From Alphaproteobacteria bacterium (GTDB lineage Bacteria > Pseudomonadota > Alphaproteobacteria > Sphingomonadales > Sphingomonadaceae): a stretch of 64,000 nt of DNA. Shown here in pieces: positions 46,359 to 55,123 of the stretch. The DNA lies in assembly GCA_019239415.1 (NCBI GenBank), contig JAFAZW010000066.1, positions 27,582 to 91,581 of the forward strand, written 5' to 3'. The stretch's first letter is position 1. The number at the start of each line of letters is the position of its first letter. Below the pieces are notes generated by a model. The model made no database searches. It was not told the DNA's origin and saw nothing but the letters and a program-made list of their open reading frames with translations. Both the position numbers and the translations under genes were made by a program.

Positions 46359-46433
46359 CGAGGGCGCAGCCCTCGTCACCCCGGCGGAGGCCGGGGTCTG
46401 GTCGGGTGAAAGGCACCTGTGAGCTTCACCCGA
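46356..46433. repeat. three consecutive hairpins after the barrel gene
   Basis: In direct succession: TGACGAGGGC/GCCCTCGTCA (46356-46378, containing the barrel gene stop), ACCCCGGC/GCCGGGGT (46378-46397) and TCGGGTGAA/TTCACCCGA (46402-46433). The first has perfect 10-base arms around a 3-base loop. They could protect the 3' end of the transcript. Confidence 0.75.
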
Positions 46434-46468
46434 TGAGGTCCCGGCTTCCGCCGGACGACGAATTTACC

Positions 46469-46500
46469 GGGCCGGGGCGGCGACGCTCCGGCCCTTTTTT
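46469..46500 (+). terminator. intrinsic terminator
   Basis: Stem GGGCCGGGGC/GCTCCGGCCC (10 pairs, one G-T), loop GGCGAC, then six T residues. It ends transcription of the barrel gene before dnaN. Confidence 0.88.
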
Positions 46501-46579
46501 CGCGCCCGGCGACAACCCCCTAGCGAGGGGCCGCAACCGGCTTTAAGAGTCGGGGCAAGTGCCACTTCCGGGGGTGATG

Positions 46580-47692
46580 ATGAGAGCGACGATTGAACGG
46601 GCCACGCTGCTGAGGAGCCTCGGCCACGTCCAGTCCGTGGTGGAGCGGCGGAACACCATTCCCATCCTCTCCAACGTCCTCATCGAGGCGCAGGAGGAAG
46701 GCGGCCTGAGGCTGATGGCGACCGACCTCGACCTCCAGATCAACGATACCGTGGAAGCCAATGTCACCCAGCCGGGCGCCACCACCGTCTCCGCCCACAC
46801 TTTGTTCGACATCGTCCGCAAGCTGCCGGAGGGGAGCCAGGTCGAATTGAACGCCGCCGAGGGCAAGATGCAGGTCAATGCCGGCCGCGCCCGCTTCAAC
46901 CTCTCCACCCTCCCGCGCGACGATTTCCCGGTGATCGCGGAAGGCGACCTGCCGACCCGCTTCGAGCTCCCGGCGGCGACTCTCCGCCAGATCATCGACA
47001 AGACCCGCTTCGCCATCTCCACCGAGGAGACGCGCTATTATCTGAACGGCATCTTCCTCCACGTCTCGGACGAGGCGCAGCCGGTGCTGAAGGCGGCGGC
47101 GACCGATGGCCACCGCCTCGCCCGCGTCACCGTGGCGCGCCCGGCCGGCGCCGAGGGCATGCCCGACGTGATCATCCCGCGAAAGTGCGTCGCTGAGCTG
47201 AGGAAGCTGCTCGACGAGGTCGACGGCACCGTCCAGGTCTCGCTCTCCGAGACCAAGATCCGCTTCGGCCTCGGCAACGCAATCCTCACGTCGAAGCTGA
47301 TCGACGGCACGTTTCCCGACTACAGCCGGGTCATCCCGACGGCGAACGACAAGCTGCTCAGGATCGACCCGCGCAGCTTCGAGGAAGGGGTCGACCGCGT
47401 GTCGACCATCGCCAGCGAGAAGACCCGCGCCGTCAAGATGGCGCTCGACCGCGACCGCGTCACCCTCTCGGTCACCAGCCCGGAGAACGGCACCGCCGCC
47501 GAGGAAGTGTCCGGCGACTATAATGCCGACGGCCTCGAGATCGGCTTCAACGCCCGCTATCTGATGGACATTCTCGGCCAGATCGAGGGCGACGTCGTCG
47601 AGATGCACCTCGCCGACGCCGCCGCGCCGACCCTGCTGCGCGAGAACGACAAGGCCGCCGCGCTCTACGTCCTGATGCCGATGCGGGTGTGA
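46580..47692 (+). CDS. dnaN: DNA polymerase III sliding clamp (beta)
   Basis: The replicative clamp. 370 residues in three clamp domains; the start MRATIERATLLRSLGHVQSV and VERRNTIPILSNVLIEA are the family hallmark, and the end reads LYVLMPMRV. ATG at 46580 preferred over ATG at 46577 because of the family N-terminus. The preceding gap holds the hairpins and terminator; no DnaA box or dnaA gene is seen, so this is not evidence of an origin. A small secreted protein gene overlaps its stop by one base, then recF follows. Confidence 0.97.
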   Translation: MRATIERATLLRSLGHVQSVVERRNTIPILSNVLIEAQEEGGLRLMATDLDLQINDTVEANVTQPGATTVSAHTLFDIVRKLPEGSQVELNAAEGKMQVNAGRARFNLSTLPRDDFPVIAEGDLPTRFELPAATLRQIIDKTRFAISTEETRYYLNGIFLHVSDEAQPVLKAAATDGHRLARVTVARPAGAEGMPDVIIPRKCVAELRKLLDEVDGTVQVSLSETKIRFGLGNAILTSKLIDGTFPDYSRVIPTANDKLLRIDPRSFEEGVDRVSTIASEKTRAVKMALDRDRVTLSVTSPENGTAAEEVSGDYNADGLEIGFNARYLMDILGQIEGDVVEMHLADAAAPTLLRENDKAAALYVLMPMRV

Positions 47693-48360
47693 TGCGACGC
47701 GTCGCCGCGGCGGCGGCCGCGGCCTTCCTCGCCTCCGCGGCGCCCGCGGCCAATCCCGCCAAGATTGCCGTCACGCCGGCCTCGCCTGATGCCGTGCTTA
47801 TCGTGCGCATGCCTTCCGCGGGTGTTGTCTACACGCTCGCCATCGCGCGCTACGATGACGCCCAACAGGATCTCGCGGGGGATTGGATCGGGATACCGGT
47901 GCCCGCGCGCAACGATGGCGAGTTGGAATTCTTCGCCGAAAGGGTGAAGCCCGGCAGCTACGTCATCCAGCAGGTGGTTCAGCAGGGCCGGTGGGGGGTG
48001 TGCTTCTACGCCAAGACGCTCGAGTTCGACGTGAAGCCGGGGCAGGCGGTTTATCTCGGCACCTTCGACGCGGCGAGGCCGCTGCGGGAATTGCGCCGGC
48101 ACGCCCTGGCGACGAAGCAACTCTATGCCGGCGGGTTCACGGTCCACAATTATTTCGACGACATCACCCCACCCGGGTTCGCCGAGCCTGAGGATGCGAC
48201 CTTGCCGGACGTGCGGGCCTTCATCGCGGAGCAGATGCCGAGGACGACGGCGACGCCGGTGCTTGCCCAGTACAGGACCGCCACGTTCCGCGCGGGGAGG
48301 GCGCTCGTCGGCCCCCAGCGGGTTTGCGGCGGGCGCTATTCGCGCAAGGACAAACGCTGA
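47692..48360 (+). CDS. secreted protein of unknown function between dnaN and recF
   Basis: 222 residues. A signal peptide (MRRVAAAAAAAFLASAAPAA) is followed by a mature beta-rich part: SAGVVYTLAIARYDD, RVKPGSYVIQQVVQQGRWGV, LEFDVKPGQAVYLGTFD. This pattern recalls DUF2846-type lipid/periplasmic proteins but the match is not firm. The ATG overlaps the dnaN stop (TGATG), so it should be co-transcribed with dnaN, odd for a secreted protein. Two cysteines lie far apart. Confidence 0.7.
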   Translation: MRRVAAAAAAAFLASAAPAANPAKIAVTPASPDAVLIVRMPSAGVVYTLAIARYDDAQQDLAGDWIGIPVPARNDGELEFFAERVKPGSYVIQQVVQQGRWGVCFYAKTLEFDVKPGQAVYLGTFDAARPLRELRRHALATKQLYAGGFTVHNYFDDITPPGFAEPEDATLPDVRAFIAEQMPRTTATPVLAQYRTATFRAGRALVGPQRVCGGRYSRKDKR

Positions 48361-48447
48361 CCCGCACGGGCGCCCGGCGGGCGTGGGTGGGGACGGTGCC
48401 GGCGGTTGCATTGCTCATCCCCGCGGCGACGCGCTAAGGCGCTTGCC

Positions 48448-49509
48448 GTGGCTGTTTCCCGGCTCTCACTGTCCGATTTCCGCTCCTATGCTGACGCTGT
48501 AATCGCTCCCGGGCCCGGGCTCGTCGTGCTCACCGGCGAGAACGGCGCGGGCAAGACCAACGTGCTGGAGGCCGTGTCGCTGCTTTCGCCCGGCCGCGGC
48601 CTCCGCGGCGCCAGCCTCTCCGAAATGGCGCGCAACGGCGGCGGCGGCGGGTTCGCGGTGGCGGCGCGCCTCGGCGAGGTCGACATCGGCACGGGGACGC
48701 TGGCGGCGGCGCCGGAGCGGCGGCAGGTGCGGATCAACGGCGCGCCGGCCTCGGCCAGCTCGCTGTCGGAATGGCTGGCGGTGCTGTGGCTGACGCCGGC
48801 GATGGACCGGCTGTTCCAGGAGGGTGCCGGGGGGCGCCGCCGTTTTCTCGATCGTCTCGTGCTCGCGCTGCATTCCGCACATGCGGTCCACGCCGCCCGC
48901 TACGAGGCGGCGATGCGGGCGCGGAACAAGCTGCTTGCGGAGACGGGTCCGCGCGACGAGGCCTGGCTGTCGGCCCTCGAGGCGCGGATGGCGGACCATG
49001 GGGACGCGATCCGGGAGGCGCGAGCCGCGACCGTCGCCGCCTTGGCGGACCGGCTGGCGGGAGCGCCGGAAGGCCCGTTCGCGCGCGCCGGTCTCGCGCT
49101 CGCCGGGGGCGAGGAGGATCTCGGCACGGCGCTGCGCGCGGGCCGCGTACGGGACGCGGCCGCCGGGCGGACGCTCGCCGGCCCGCACCGCACCGACCTC
49201 GCCGTCACCCATGTCGGCAAGGGGCAGCCGGCGGCGCTCTGCTCGACGGGGGAGCAGAAGGCGCTGCTGCTCGCGATCATCCTCGCCCATGCGGACCTCG
49301 TTGCCGACCGCGTCGGCCGGCGGCCGATCCTTCTCCTCGACGAAGTGGCGGCCCATCTCGACCCTGCCCGCCGGGCCGCCCTGTTCGAGCGGCTCGATGC
49401 CCGCGGGGGTCAGGTGTGGATGACCGGCACCGAGCCGGCACTGTTCACGGGTCTCCCCGCATCGGCCACACGACTCCATGTCGAGGCCGGCGGCGTGTCT
49501 GCAGCATGA
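48448..49509 (+). CDS. recF: DNA replication and repair protein RecF
   Basis: ATPase helping load RecA on gapped DNA. 353 residues; Walker A GENGAGKT at 30-37, the SMC-type signature is weak ([20 protein letters not shown]), Walker [18 protein letters not shown] start at 48448 with AAGG upstream, giving [17 protein letters not shown]; an upstream in-frame ATG is less like the family. Placed after dnaN with one secreted-protein gene between. Confidence 0.93.
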   Translation: MAVSRLSLSDFRSYADAVIAPGPGLVVLTGENGAGKTNVLEAVSLLSPGRGLRGASLSEMARNGGGGGFAVAARLGEVDIGTGTLAAAPERRQVRINGAPASASSLSEWLAVLWLTPAMDRLFQEGAGGRRRFLDRLVLALHSAHAVHAARYEAAMRARNKLLAETGPRDEAWLSALEARMADHGDAIREARAATVAALADRLAGAPEGPFARAGLALAGGEEDLGTALRAGRVRDAAAGRTLAGPHRTDLAVTHVGKGQPAALCSTGEQKALLLAIILAHADLVADRVGRRPILLLDEVAAHLDPARRAALFERLDARGGQVWMTGTEPALFTGLPASATRLHVEAGGVSAA

Positions 49510-49611
49510 GGCAAGGTTATTTAGAAGCCCAACTACACGCGAAGTAAGGTGGGAGAAGCGGCACGAGGAGCAGCAGCTACTCTCCTGCGGCCCGTCTTTC
49601 TCCGATCTTGC

Positions 49612-49640
49612 TTGCAACCAATGTTGGCGAGGCGTATTCT
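49612..49640 (+). promoter_or_regulatory. candidate sigma-70 promoter for the small membrane protein/SPFH pair
   Basis: -35 TTGCAA (49612-49617), a 17-base spacer and -10 TATTCT (49635-49640), 69 bases before the ATG at 49709. Four of six matches at each hexamer. It lies in the 199-base gap after recF. Confidence 0.45.
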
Positions 49641-49708
49641 TTGCTGCGGCGCACCATCCGATGCGCTGCCGCTCCCCGCCCGGGGGAGTCAGGGACAAGT
49701 CGAAAGCT

Positions 49709-49942
49709 ATGAAATCGTTGGATCTGTGGCTCGTGAGCTTCGGGCTCCGATGTGGCGCGCTCCTTCTCGGCGAGGCGGCGTGCTTCCTCTACGTCGTACC
49801 GACGCTGTTCGACCTCCACCGCGACGCCGCCGATGCGGCCGCCGCCCTGGTCGCCGTGATCGCGCTGGCCGGCGGCTTCCTGTCCGCCGCCGCGCTTCAT
49901 CGTGAGATCAACCTTCTCCTCGGGAGTCGGAAACATGATTGA
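49709..49942 (+). CDS. small two-helix membrane protein
   Basis: 77 residues, two hydrophobic helices (about 5-30 and 42-62) and a basic C-terminus (HREINLLLGSRKHD). The ATG at 49709 follows AGGGAC. The frame is open upstream but there reads through the recF end without coding character. Its stop lies 8 bases inside the SPFH gene, so the two are coupled, and it may help anchor the SPFH complex. No known family. Confidence 0.7.
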   Translation: MKSLDLWLVSFGLRCGALLLGEAACFLYVVPTLFDLHRDAADAAAALVAVIALAGGFLSAAALHREINLLLGSRKHD

Positions 49943-50810
49943 ATTCGAATTCGAGCCGGCGCGGCTGCGCCGCCGCCTTCTCCGCCTCTCGCCGCTGGCG
50001 CTGATCCCGCTGGCCGCCCTCGTGCCGATGACCTCGTGCACCCGCGTCGAGCCCGGCCATGTCGGCATTCGCGTCAACAATTTCGGCAGCGCCGCCGGCG
50101 TCTCGGACCGCGCGCTCGGCGTCGGCTGGTACTTCACGCCGGTCGGAAGCAACATCTACGAATATCCGATCTACACTTCGACTTACGCCTGGACGGCGAG
50201 CTCGACCGAGCAGAGCGCGACCGACGAAGCGTTCAACTTCCAGGACAAGAACGGCCTCAACCTCTCGGCCGACGTCTCCGTCGCCTATCGGGTCGATCCG
50301 GTGCACGCGCCGGTGCTGTTCCAGAAATACCGCACCGACATGGGCGGCATCGTCGCCGGACCGTTGCGCAACGCCGTGCGCAGCGCCCTCGTCGAGGAAG
50401 CGGCGAAGCTCGGCGTCGAGGAGATTTACGGGCCGCGCAAGGGCGAGCTGATCCGCGCCGCGTGGAAGGACGTCTCGCGCTATTTCGAGCCCTTCGGCCT
50501 CCATGTCGAGCAGCTCTACTGGGCATCGAACATCCGCGTGCCGCAGCAGGTGCTGGCGCAGATCAACAACAAGATCGCCAACGAGCAGGGCGCGCTCGCG
50601 GCGCAGGCCAATGTCGCCACCGTCCGTGCCAATGCCGAAGCGGCGATCGCCGAGGCGGAAGGCAAGGCCAAGGCGTCGCAGATCGAGGGCGACGCGCTGC
50701 GCGCCAATCCGGAGATCCTGCGCCAGCGGGCGATCGAGAAATGGAACGGCCAGCTCCCCACCTATCTGGCCGGCGGCGCCCAGCTCCCCTTCATCGTCCA
50801 GAAGGAATAG
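49935..50810 (+). CDS. SPFH/prohibitin-like membrane protein
   Basis: 291 residues. A basic N-terminus with one hydrophobic stretch (about 19-34, LSPLALIPLAALVPMTSC) that could be a membrane anchor or lipoprotein-like signal, then a band-7 domain (about 38-200): CTRVEPGHVGIRVNNFGSAAG, DGLNLSADVSVAYRVDPVHA-like repeats and a late helix EAAIAEAEGKAKASQIEG typical of stomatin coiled coils. Likely forms large ring complexes with membrane proteases, by analogy. Overlaps the preceding gene by 8 bases; der follows after 67 bases. Confidence 0.85.
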   Translation: MIEFEFEPARLRRRLLRLSPLALIPLAALVPMTSCTRVEPGHVGIRVNNFGSAAGVSDRALGVGWYFTPVGSNIYEYPIYTSTYAWTASSTEQSATDEAFNFQDKNGLNLSADVSVAYRVDPVHAPVLFQKYRTDMGGIVAGPLRNAVRSALVEEAAKLGVEEIYGPRKGELIRAAWKDVSRYFEPFGLHVEQLYWASNIRVPQQVLAQINNKIANEQGALAAQANVATVRANAEAAIAEAEGKAKASQIEGDALRANPEILRQRAIEKWNGQLPTYLAGGAQLPFIVQKE

Positions 50811-50877
50811 GCCGGGGGGGGCCGCATAGCCGCTCCGGTTGACCGGCGGCGGTGGAGGCGGCAGGGCAGCCTGGCTT

Positions 50878-52236
50878 ATGGCCAAGCTGCCCACCGTCGC
50901 TATCGTCGGCCGCCCGAACGTCGGCAAATCGACCCTGTTCAACCGGCTCGTCGGCAAGAAGCTCGCGCTCGTCGACGACCGGCCCGGCGTCACGCGCGAC
51001 CGCCGCGAGGGCGAGGCGAGCCTGCTCGGCCTCGATTTCCGCGTCATCGACACGGCCGGCTACGAGGACGAGGATCCCGAGACGCTCCCCGGCCGCATGC
51101 GCCAGCAGACGATCGCGGCGGTGCGCGAAGCCGACGCGGCCCTGTTCCTGGTCGACGCGCGTGCCGGCGTCACCCCGCTCGACGAGGAGATCGCGCGCTG
51201 GCTGAGGAGCGACACCACGCCGGTCGTGCTCGCCGCCAACAAGGCCGAAGGGCGCGCCGGCGAAAGCGGCCTGATGGAAGCCTATGCGCTCGGCTTCGGC
51301 GATCCGATCGCTCTCAGCGCCGAACATGGCGAGGGGGTGGTCGACCTGTTCGAGCAGCTCCGCCCGCACGTCGAACGGGAGGAAGAGGATGAGGCCGGGG
51401 GCGCGGGCGACGCGACGCTGAAGCTCGCCATCGTCGGCCGGCCGAACGCGGGCAAGTCCACCCTCATCAACCGCATCCTTCGCCAGGACCGGCTGATCAC
51501 CGGGCCCGAGGCCGGCATCACCCGGGATTCGATCGCCATCGACTGGGAGTGGCACGCGCCGGACGGAACGGCGCGGCCGGTGCGGCTGATCGACACGGCA
51601 GGGATGCGCAAGAAGGCGAAGGTCGAGGACAAGCTCGAGAAACTCGCCGTCGCCGACGCCCGGCGCGCCGTCGACTTCGCCGAGGTCGTCGTGCTGCTTC
51701 TGGACGGGACAAGGGGCCTCGAGGCGCAGGATCTGCGCATCGCCGACAACGTGCTGCAGGAGGGCCGCGGCCTCGTCGTCGCCATCAACAAATGGGACGT
51801 GGCCGAGAATGGCAGCGCGCTGTTCAACGGCATCAAGGCGGCACTCGACGAGGGCCTCAGCCAGGCGCGGGGTGTGCCGCTGCTCACCGTCTCGGGCATG
51901 ACGGGGAAGGGCATCGACCAGCTGCTCGGCGCTGCCTTCGACATTCGCGACACCTGGTCGAAGCGGGTGTCGACCGGCCAGCTCAACCGCTGGTTCGAGG
52001 CCGCGGTCGAGAAGAACCCGCCGCCGGCGCCGGGCGGCAAGCGGATCAAGCTGCGCTACATCACCCAGGTGAACACGCGCCCCCCCGCCTTCGTGCTGTT
52101 CGGCAACCGCGTCGACGCGCTGCCGGACTCGTACCTGCGTTACCTCACCAACGGCCTGCGCAAGGAGCTCGGCTTCGGCGCCGTCCCCGTCCGCCTCACC
52201 GCCCGCGCCTCCCGCAATCCGTTCAACAAGGACTAA
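50878..52236 (+). CDS. der: ribosome-associated GTPase Der (EngA)
   Basis: Two tandem GTPase domains and a KH-like C-terminus, required for 50S ribosome assembly. Domain 1 G1 GRPNVGKST (11-19), domain 2 GRPNAGKST (near 186), G4 motifs NKAE and NKWD, and the C-terminal RYITQVNTRPPAFVLFGN. 452 residues is the standard length. The ATG at 50878 gives MAKLPTVAIVGRPNVG. Confidence 0.97.
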   Translation: MAKLPTVAIVGRPNVGKSTLFNRLVGKKLALVDDRPGVTRDRREGEASLLGLDFRVIDTAGYEDEDPETLPGRMRQQTIAAVREADAALFLVDARAGVTPLDEEIARWLRSDTTPVVLAANKAEGRAGESGLMEAYALGFGDPIALSAEHGEGVVDLFEQLRPHVEREEEDEAGGAGDATLKLAIVGRPNAGKSTLINRILRQDRLITGPEAGITRDSIAIDWEWHAPDGTARPVRLIDTAGMRKKAKVEDKLEKLAVADARRAVDFAEVVVLLLDGTRGLEAQDLRIADNVLQEGRGLVVAINKWDVAENGSALFNGIKAALDEGLSQARGVPLLTVSGMTGKGIDQLLGAAFDIRDTWSKRVSTGQLNRWFEAAVEKNPPPAPGGKRIKLRYITQVNTRPPAFVLFGNRVDALPDSYLRYLTNGLRKELGFGAVPVRLTARASRNPFNKD

Positions 52237-52317
52237 CTGCCTCCCCGTCGCTTCGCGCCAGGGAGGTACGGGGCGGCACTAACGCCTCCTTTACTCGGCG
52301 CGTCCTACAGTCGGTCC

Positions 52318-52704
52318 GTGGACGAGATCGAGCTGGTGGACTGGGACATGTTCTGCCGCGCCCGCGCGGAGCTGGGCGCCGGTTTCGCGCGCATCCTCTC
52401 CTATTTCCGCGAGGACGGCGAGAAAGCGGTCGAGAAGATCGAGGCGGCGATGCATCGCGGCGACGCCGCCGGACTGGTCCTTCCTGCCCACACGATGAAG
52501 TCGGAAGCGCGCCAGTTCGGCGCCCGGCCGCTGGGCGCTCTGGCGGAAGAGATCGAGATGCGCGCCCGCCAGGCGGTGGAGATGCGCACGACCCCGGAGG
52601 ACATGCTGCCGCAGGTGGCGCGGCTCCGCCCGCTCTACCGGGACACGATGGCGCTGCTCGAGGCGGAAGCGAACCCGCTCCGCCAGCGCCGCGCGCAGAT
52701 CTAG
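52318..52704 (+). CDS. Hpt domain phosphotransfer protein
   Basis: 128 residues, all helical. The phosphohistidine motif is in LPAHTMKSEARQFGA (His58), as in histidine phosphotransfer domains of multistep phosphorelays, with helices before (MDEIELVDWDMFCRARAELG) and after. A GTG start at 52318 is used. No histidine kinase or response regulator is adjacent, so partners are unknown. Confidence 0.85.
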   Translation: MDEIELVDWDMFCRARAELGAGFARILSYFREDGEKAVEKIEAAMHRGDAAGLVLPAHTMKSEARQFGARPLGALAEEIEMRARQAVEMRTTPEDMLPQVARLRPLYRDTMALLEAEANPLRQRRAQI

Positions 52705-52744
52705 GGTCCAGACGCTAGAGTCTGTCCCGCCGAAACGGAAACAC

Positions 52745-52827
52745 CGTTCGGGCTGAGCCTGTCGAAGCCCTGTCCTTCTCCCGCACTCAAGAACAAGGAT
52801 AGGGCTTCGACAGGCTCAGCCCGAACG
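52745..52827. repeat. palindromic repeat family A, copy 3
   Basis: Nearly perfect inverted repeat: left CGTTCGGGCTGAGCCTGTCG..., right GACAGGCTCAGCCCGAACG, together 33-base arms with one mismatch, about 17 bases in the middle. Here the right arm mirrors the left exactly, unlike copies 1 and 2. Confidence 0.9.
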
Positions 52828-52860
52828 GGGTCTGGCGATTCAACGAGATCGGGACAAACG

Positions 52861-54123
52861 CTAGGCCGGCACGACCACCGGTGCCGGCCGCCGCATCGGC
52901 TGCGGCGACCAGCGGGCGAGCGAGCGCCATGCCCATTCGAACGGCCCGTAGCGGAAACGGTCGAGCCACGGCTTCGACCAGAGCAGCATCGCCGCCCAGA
53001 AGCAGGGTGCGACCAGCCACGCCTGCCAGCGCGCCATGTGCCCGTAGAGGCCGAGGCCGTAGCCGTTGAACAGGAGCGAGGCGGCGAGGCTGGTGCCGAG
53101 ATAATTGGTGAAGGCGGCGCGGCCCGCGGCGGCGATCCGGTCGCGCAGCGCGCCGGCGCGGCGCGCGAAGAGGATGATGAGGGATGCGTAGGCGCCCATC
53201 ATCAGCAGCCGGAACGGCGTCGCGACCGCGAAGAAATCGACGAAGATGATTCCTGTCGAGAATTCGCTTCGCCAGCCGTTCCAGGCAAGCAGCGCGTAGG
53301 CCGGGACGCCGATGACAAGACCGACGACGGCGATGCGGCGGTAGCGGGCGGGGTCCCATGCGCCGGTCAGGAAGCCGCTCTTCAGTCCCGCCATGCCGAG
53401 CAGCATGTAGCCGAGCGTCTCCGGCGAGGCGAAGACCGCCTGCATCAGCGGATCGCCGGCGGCGTGGGCGAGGCGGTCGCGGACGATGCCGCCCCACGAC
53501 CCCCGATAGACGGCGAGGTCGCGCGCCAGCGCGTCGGCGGCGGGCGGCGCGAAATCGTGGCTGAAATCGTGCCAGGAGGCGAGGGTCGCTGCGCTCGCAT
53601 GGGGTGCGTGCGCCGCCGCCTCGAGCGCAAGGAAGCTCCAGCCCATCGCCCCCATGACGAGGAGGTCGAGGATCAGGAACCCCGCCGCCCAGTAGAGGAG
53701 CCGCCGCACTGGCTGGTTGCGGAACAGGTAGAGGAGCAGCCCGTCGATCGCATAAAGGCTGAGGATGTCGCCGTACCAGATCAGGTAGAAGTGGCAGAGG
53801 CCGAAGACGAGCAGCCACAGCATGCGGCGGTAGTGGACCGAGGCCGGACTGAGGCCGGCCGCCTGCGCCCGCTGGATCACGAGCAGGGTGCTCGCGCCGA
53901 ACAGCAGCGAAAAGAGGCCCCGCATCTTGCCGTCGACGAGAACGAAGTTGGCGAGCCACACGAGCAGGCTGGCGCCGCGGGTGCCGCCATAGGCCGATGG
54001 GTTGAAATAGGCCTGCTCGGGCATCGCGAAGGCCACGACGTTGACCGAGAAGATGCCCATGACCGCGACGCCGCGCAGTACGTCGAGCGTCAGGATCCGA
54101 TCGCTTTCCGTCACCGCCCCCAT
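52861..54123 (-). CDS. DUF418 family membrane protein
   Basis: 420 residues with about nine membrane segments. The start ILTLDVLRGVAVMGIFSVNVVAF and the C-terminal half GRAAFTNYLGTSLAASLLF, GLYGHMARWQAWLVAPCFWA and GPFEWAWRSLARW are characteristic of DUF418 (acyltransferase-3-like). ATG at 54123. Function unknown; similarity to YeiB-type proteins suggests a membrane O-acylation role. Confidence 0.85.
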   Translation of the reverse strand: MGAVTESDRILTLDVLRGVAVMGIFSVNVVAFAMPEQAYFNPSAYGGTRGASLLVWLANFVLVDGKMRGLFSLLFGASTLLVIQRAQAAGLSPASVHYRRMLWLLVFGLCHFYLIWYGDILSLYAIDGLLLYLFRNQPVRRLLYWAAGFLILDLLVMGAMGWSFLALEAAAHAPHASAATLASWHDFSHDFAPPAADALARDLAVYRGSWGGIVRDRLAHAAGDPLMQAVFASPETLGYMLLGMAGLKSGFLTGAWDPARYRRIAVVGLVIGVPAYALLAWNGWRSEFSTGIIFVDFFAVATPFRLLMMGAYASLIILFARRAGALRDRIAAAGRAAFTNYLGTSLAASLLFNGYGLGLYGHMARWQAWLVAPCFWAAMLLWSKPWLDRFRYGPFEWAWRSLARWSPQPMRRPAPVVVPA

Positions 54124-54205
54124 GGTGGGAGAGTGGCACGAATCGCGGGCAACGCAAAGGGGACGCGCGCTAGAGCGTTGGGCGATGGGTTGGGCGCAGC
54201 TTCGT

Positions 54206-54330
54206 CATGCCGGACGGAGGGACCCCATCAAAGTACTACTTTGATGGGAACCCTGATCCGGCATCCACCTTTCTTCTTCGACATCAGGTGGTTGGAAGAA
54301 GGTGGTCCCCGGATCAAGTCCGGGGTGACG
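54206..54330. repeat. compound palindromes including a perfect 25-base hairpin
   Basis: A 12-base-arm palindrome CCCATCAAAGTA-C-TACTTTGATGGG (54224-54248) is nested in a wider TGCCGG.../...CCGGCA arm pair (54209-54263). About 40 bases on, CCCCGGATCAAGTCCGGGG (near 54307-54325) forms a second hairpin. It fills the gap between DUF418 and DUF3052 genes. Confidence 0.8.
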
Positions 54331-54353
54331 ATTCAACCTAATCGCTCAATGCT

Positions 54354-54761
54354 CTAGCGCCGATCCCTGCGGATCATCAGCTTGAGGCCCGACCAGGTCT
54401 CGTCCACCGCGCAGACCTTCACGTCGACGAGGCCGGTCGGGAGCGCGACGACGCGAATCACGTCCTCGGTGACGTCGGTCGGCACTCTGGAGGCCTTCTT
54501 CGGCCACGACACCCAGAGTTGACCCGCCGGCGCCAGCAGCGGCAGCAGCCGCGCGACCGCCTCCTCCAGCCGCGCCCGTTCGGTCACGAACACGTGCGCC
54601 GCGTCGATCGGCGCCTGCGGGGCGGCGAGCATCTCCAGCCCCACCTCCTCCGGCGCGATCTCCGCCCGCACGCTCGCCGGCATCCCCTCGAACCACGCCC
54701 GCTGCCCCGCCTTGAGCGACAGCTTCCTGGCCAGCGGCGTCCCGGAATAGCCGGCGGTCAT
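54354..54761 (-). CDS. DUF3052 family protein
   Basis: 135 residues matching DUF3052: MTAGYSGTPLARKLSLKAGQ at the start, the central LLPLLAPAGQLWVSWPKKAS and the end VDVKVCAVDETWSGLKLMIR. No catalytic site is known. The ATG at 54761 overlaps the toxin stop (ATGA), so this conserved protein would be translated with the toxin-antitoxin pair upstream; such linkage is not usual for either family. Confidence 0.8.
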   Translation of the reverse strand: MTAGYSGTPLARKLSLKAGQRAWFEGMPASVRAEIAPEEVGLEMLAAPQAPIDAAHVFVTERARLEEAVARLLPLLAPAGQLWVSWPKKASRVPTDVTEDVIRVVALPTGLVDVKVCAVDETWSGLKLMIRRDRR

Positions 54762-55123
54762 GGGAGGTACGCCACGCCGAGCCGCTCGGCCTGCGCGTGC
54801 AGGCGCTTGTCGCGCGTCCACAGCCGACCACGCGGCGTCAGCAGAGCCGAAGCGAGCAGATGCGCGTCGGTGTACCCAATGCCGGTGGCAGCGAGATCCT
54901 TTTCATCGATGAGGTAGAGCACGTAGCCCTCCTTCGCGACGTTAGGAACGGGGAGCAACTCGAACCGTCCCAGCACCACCTCCCGCCGCTTGATGCTGCC
55001 GAGGGCGATTTCCCCCAGCACGTGCGGATGCATCAGGGCATCGTCGCGCATCAGCAATTCGTCGAGATGCAGTTCCGGCGAACGGATGTGATCGATCCAG
55101 ATCGACGAGTCGACGACGATCAT
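54758..55123 (-). CDS. VapC-like PIN domain toxin
   Basis: 121-residue PIN RNase. The acidic set is complete: Asp5 (VVDSSIWID), Glu38 (LGEIALG), Asp86 (YTDAHLLA), Asp105 (TRDKRL). Such toxins cut tRNA or rRNA when freed from VapB. Its ATG overlaps the antitoxin stop (ATGA) and its stop overlaps DUF3052, so the three form a tight operon. Confidence 0.92.
   Translation of the reverse strand: MIVVDSSIWIDHIRSPELHLDELLMRDDALMHPHVLGEIALGSIKRREVVLGRFELLPVPNVAKEGYVLYLIDEKDLAATGIGYTDAHLLASALLTPRGRLWTRDKRLHAQAERLGVAYLP

Noticed and set aside
46359..46579. Possible replication origin next to dnaN
   Set aside because: No DnaA boxes, no dnaA, no AT-rich element; only hairpins and a terminator.
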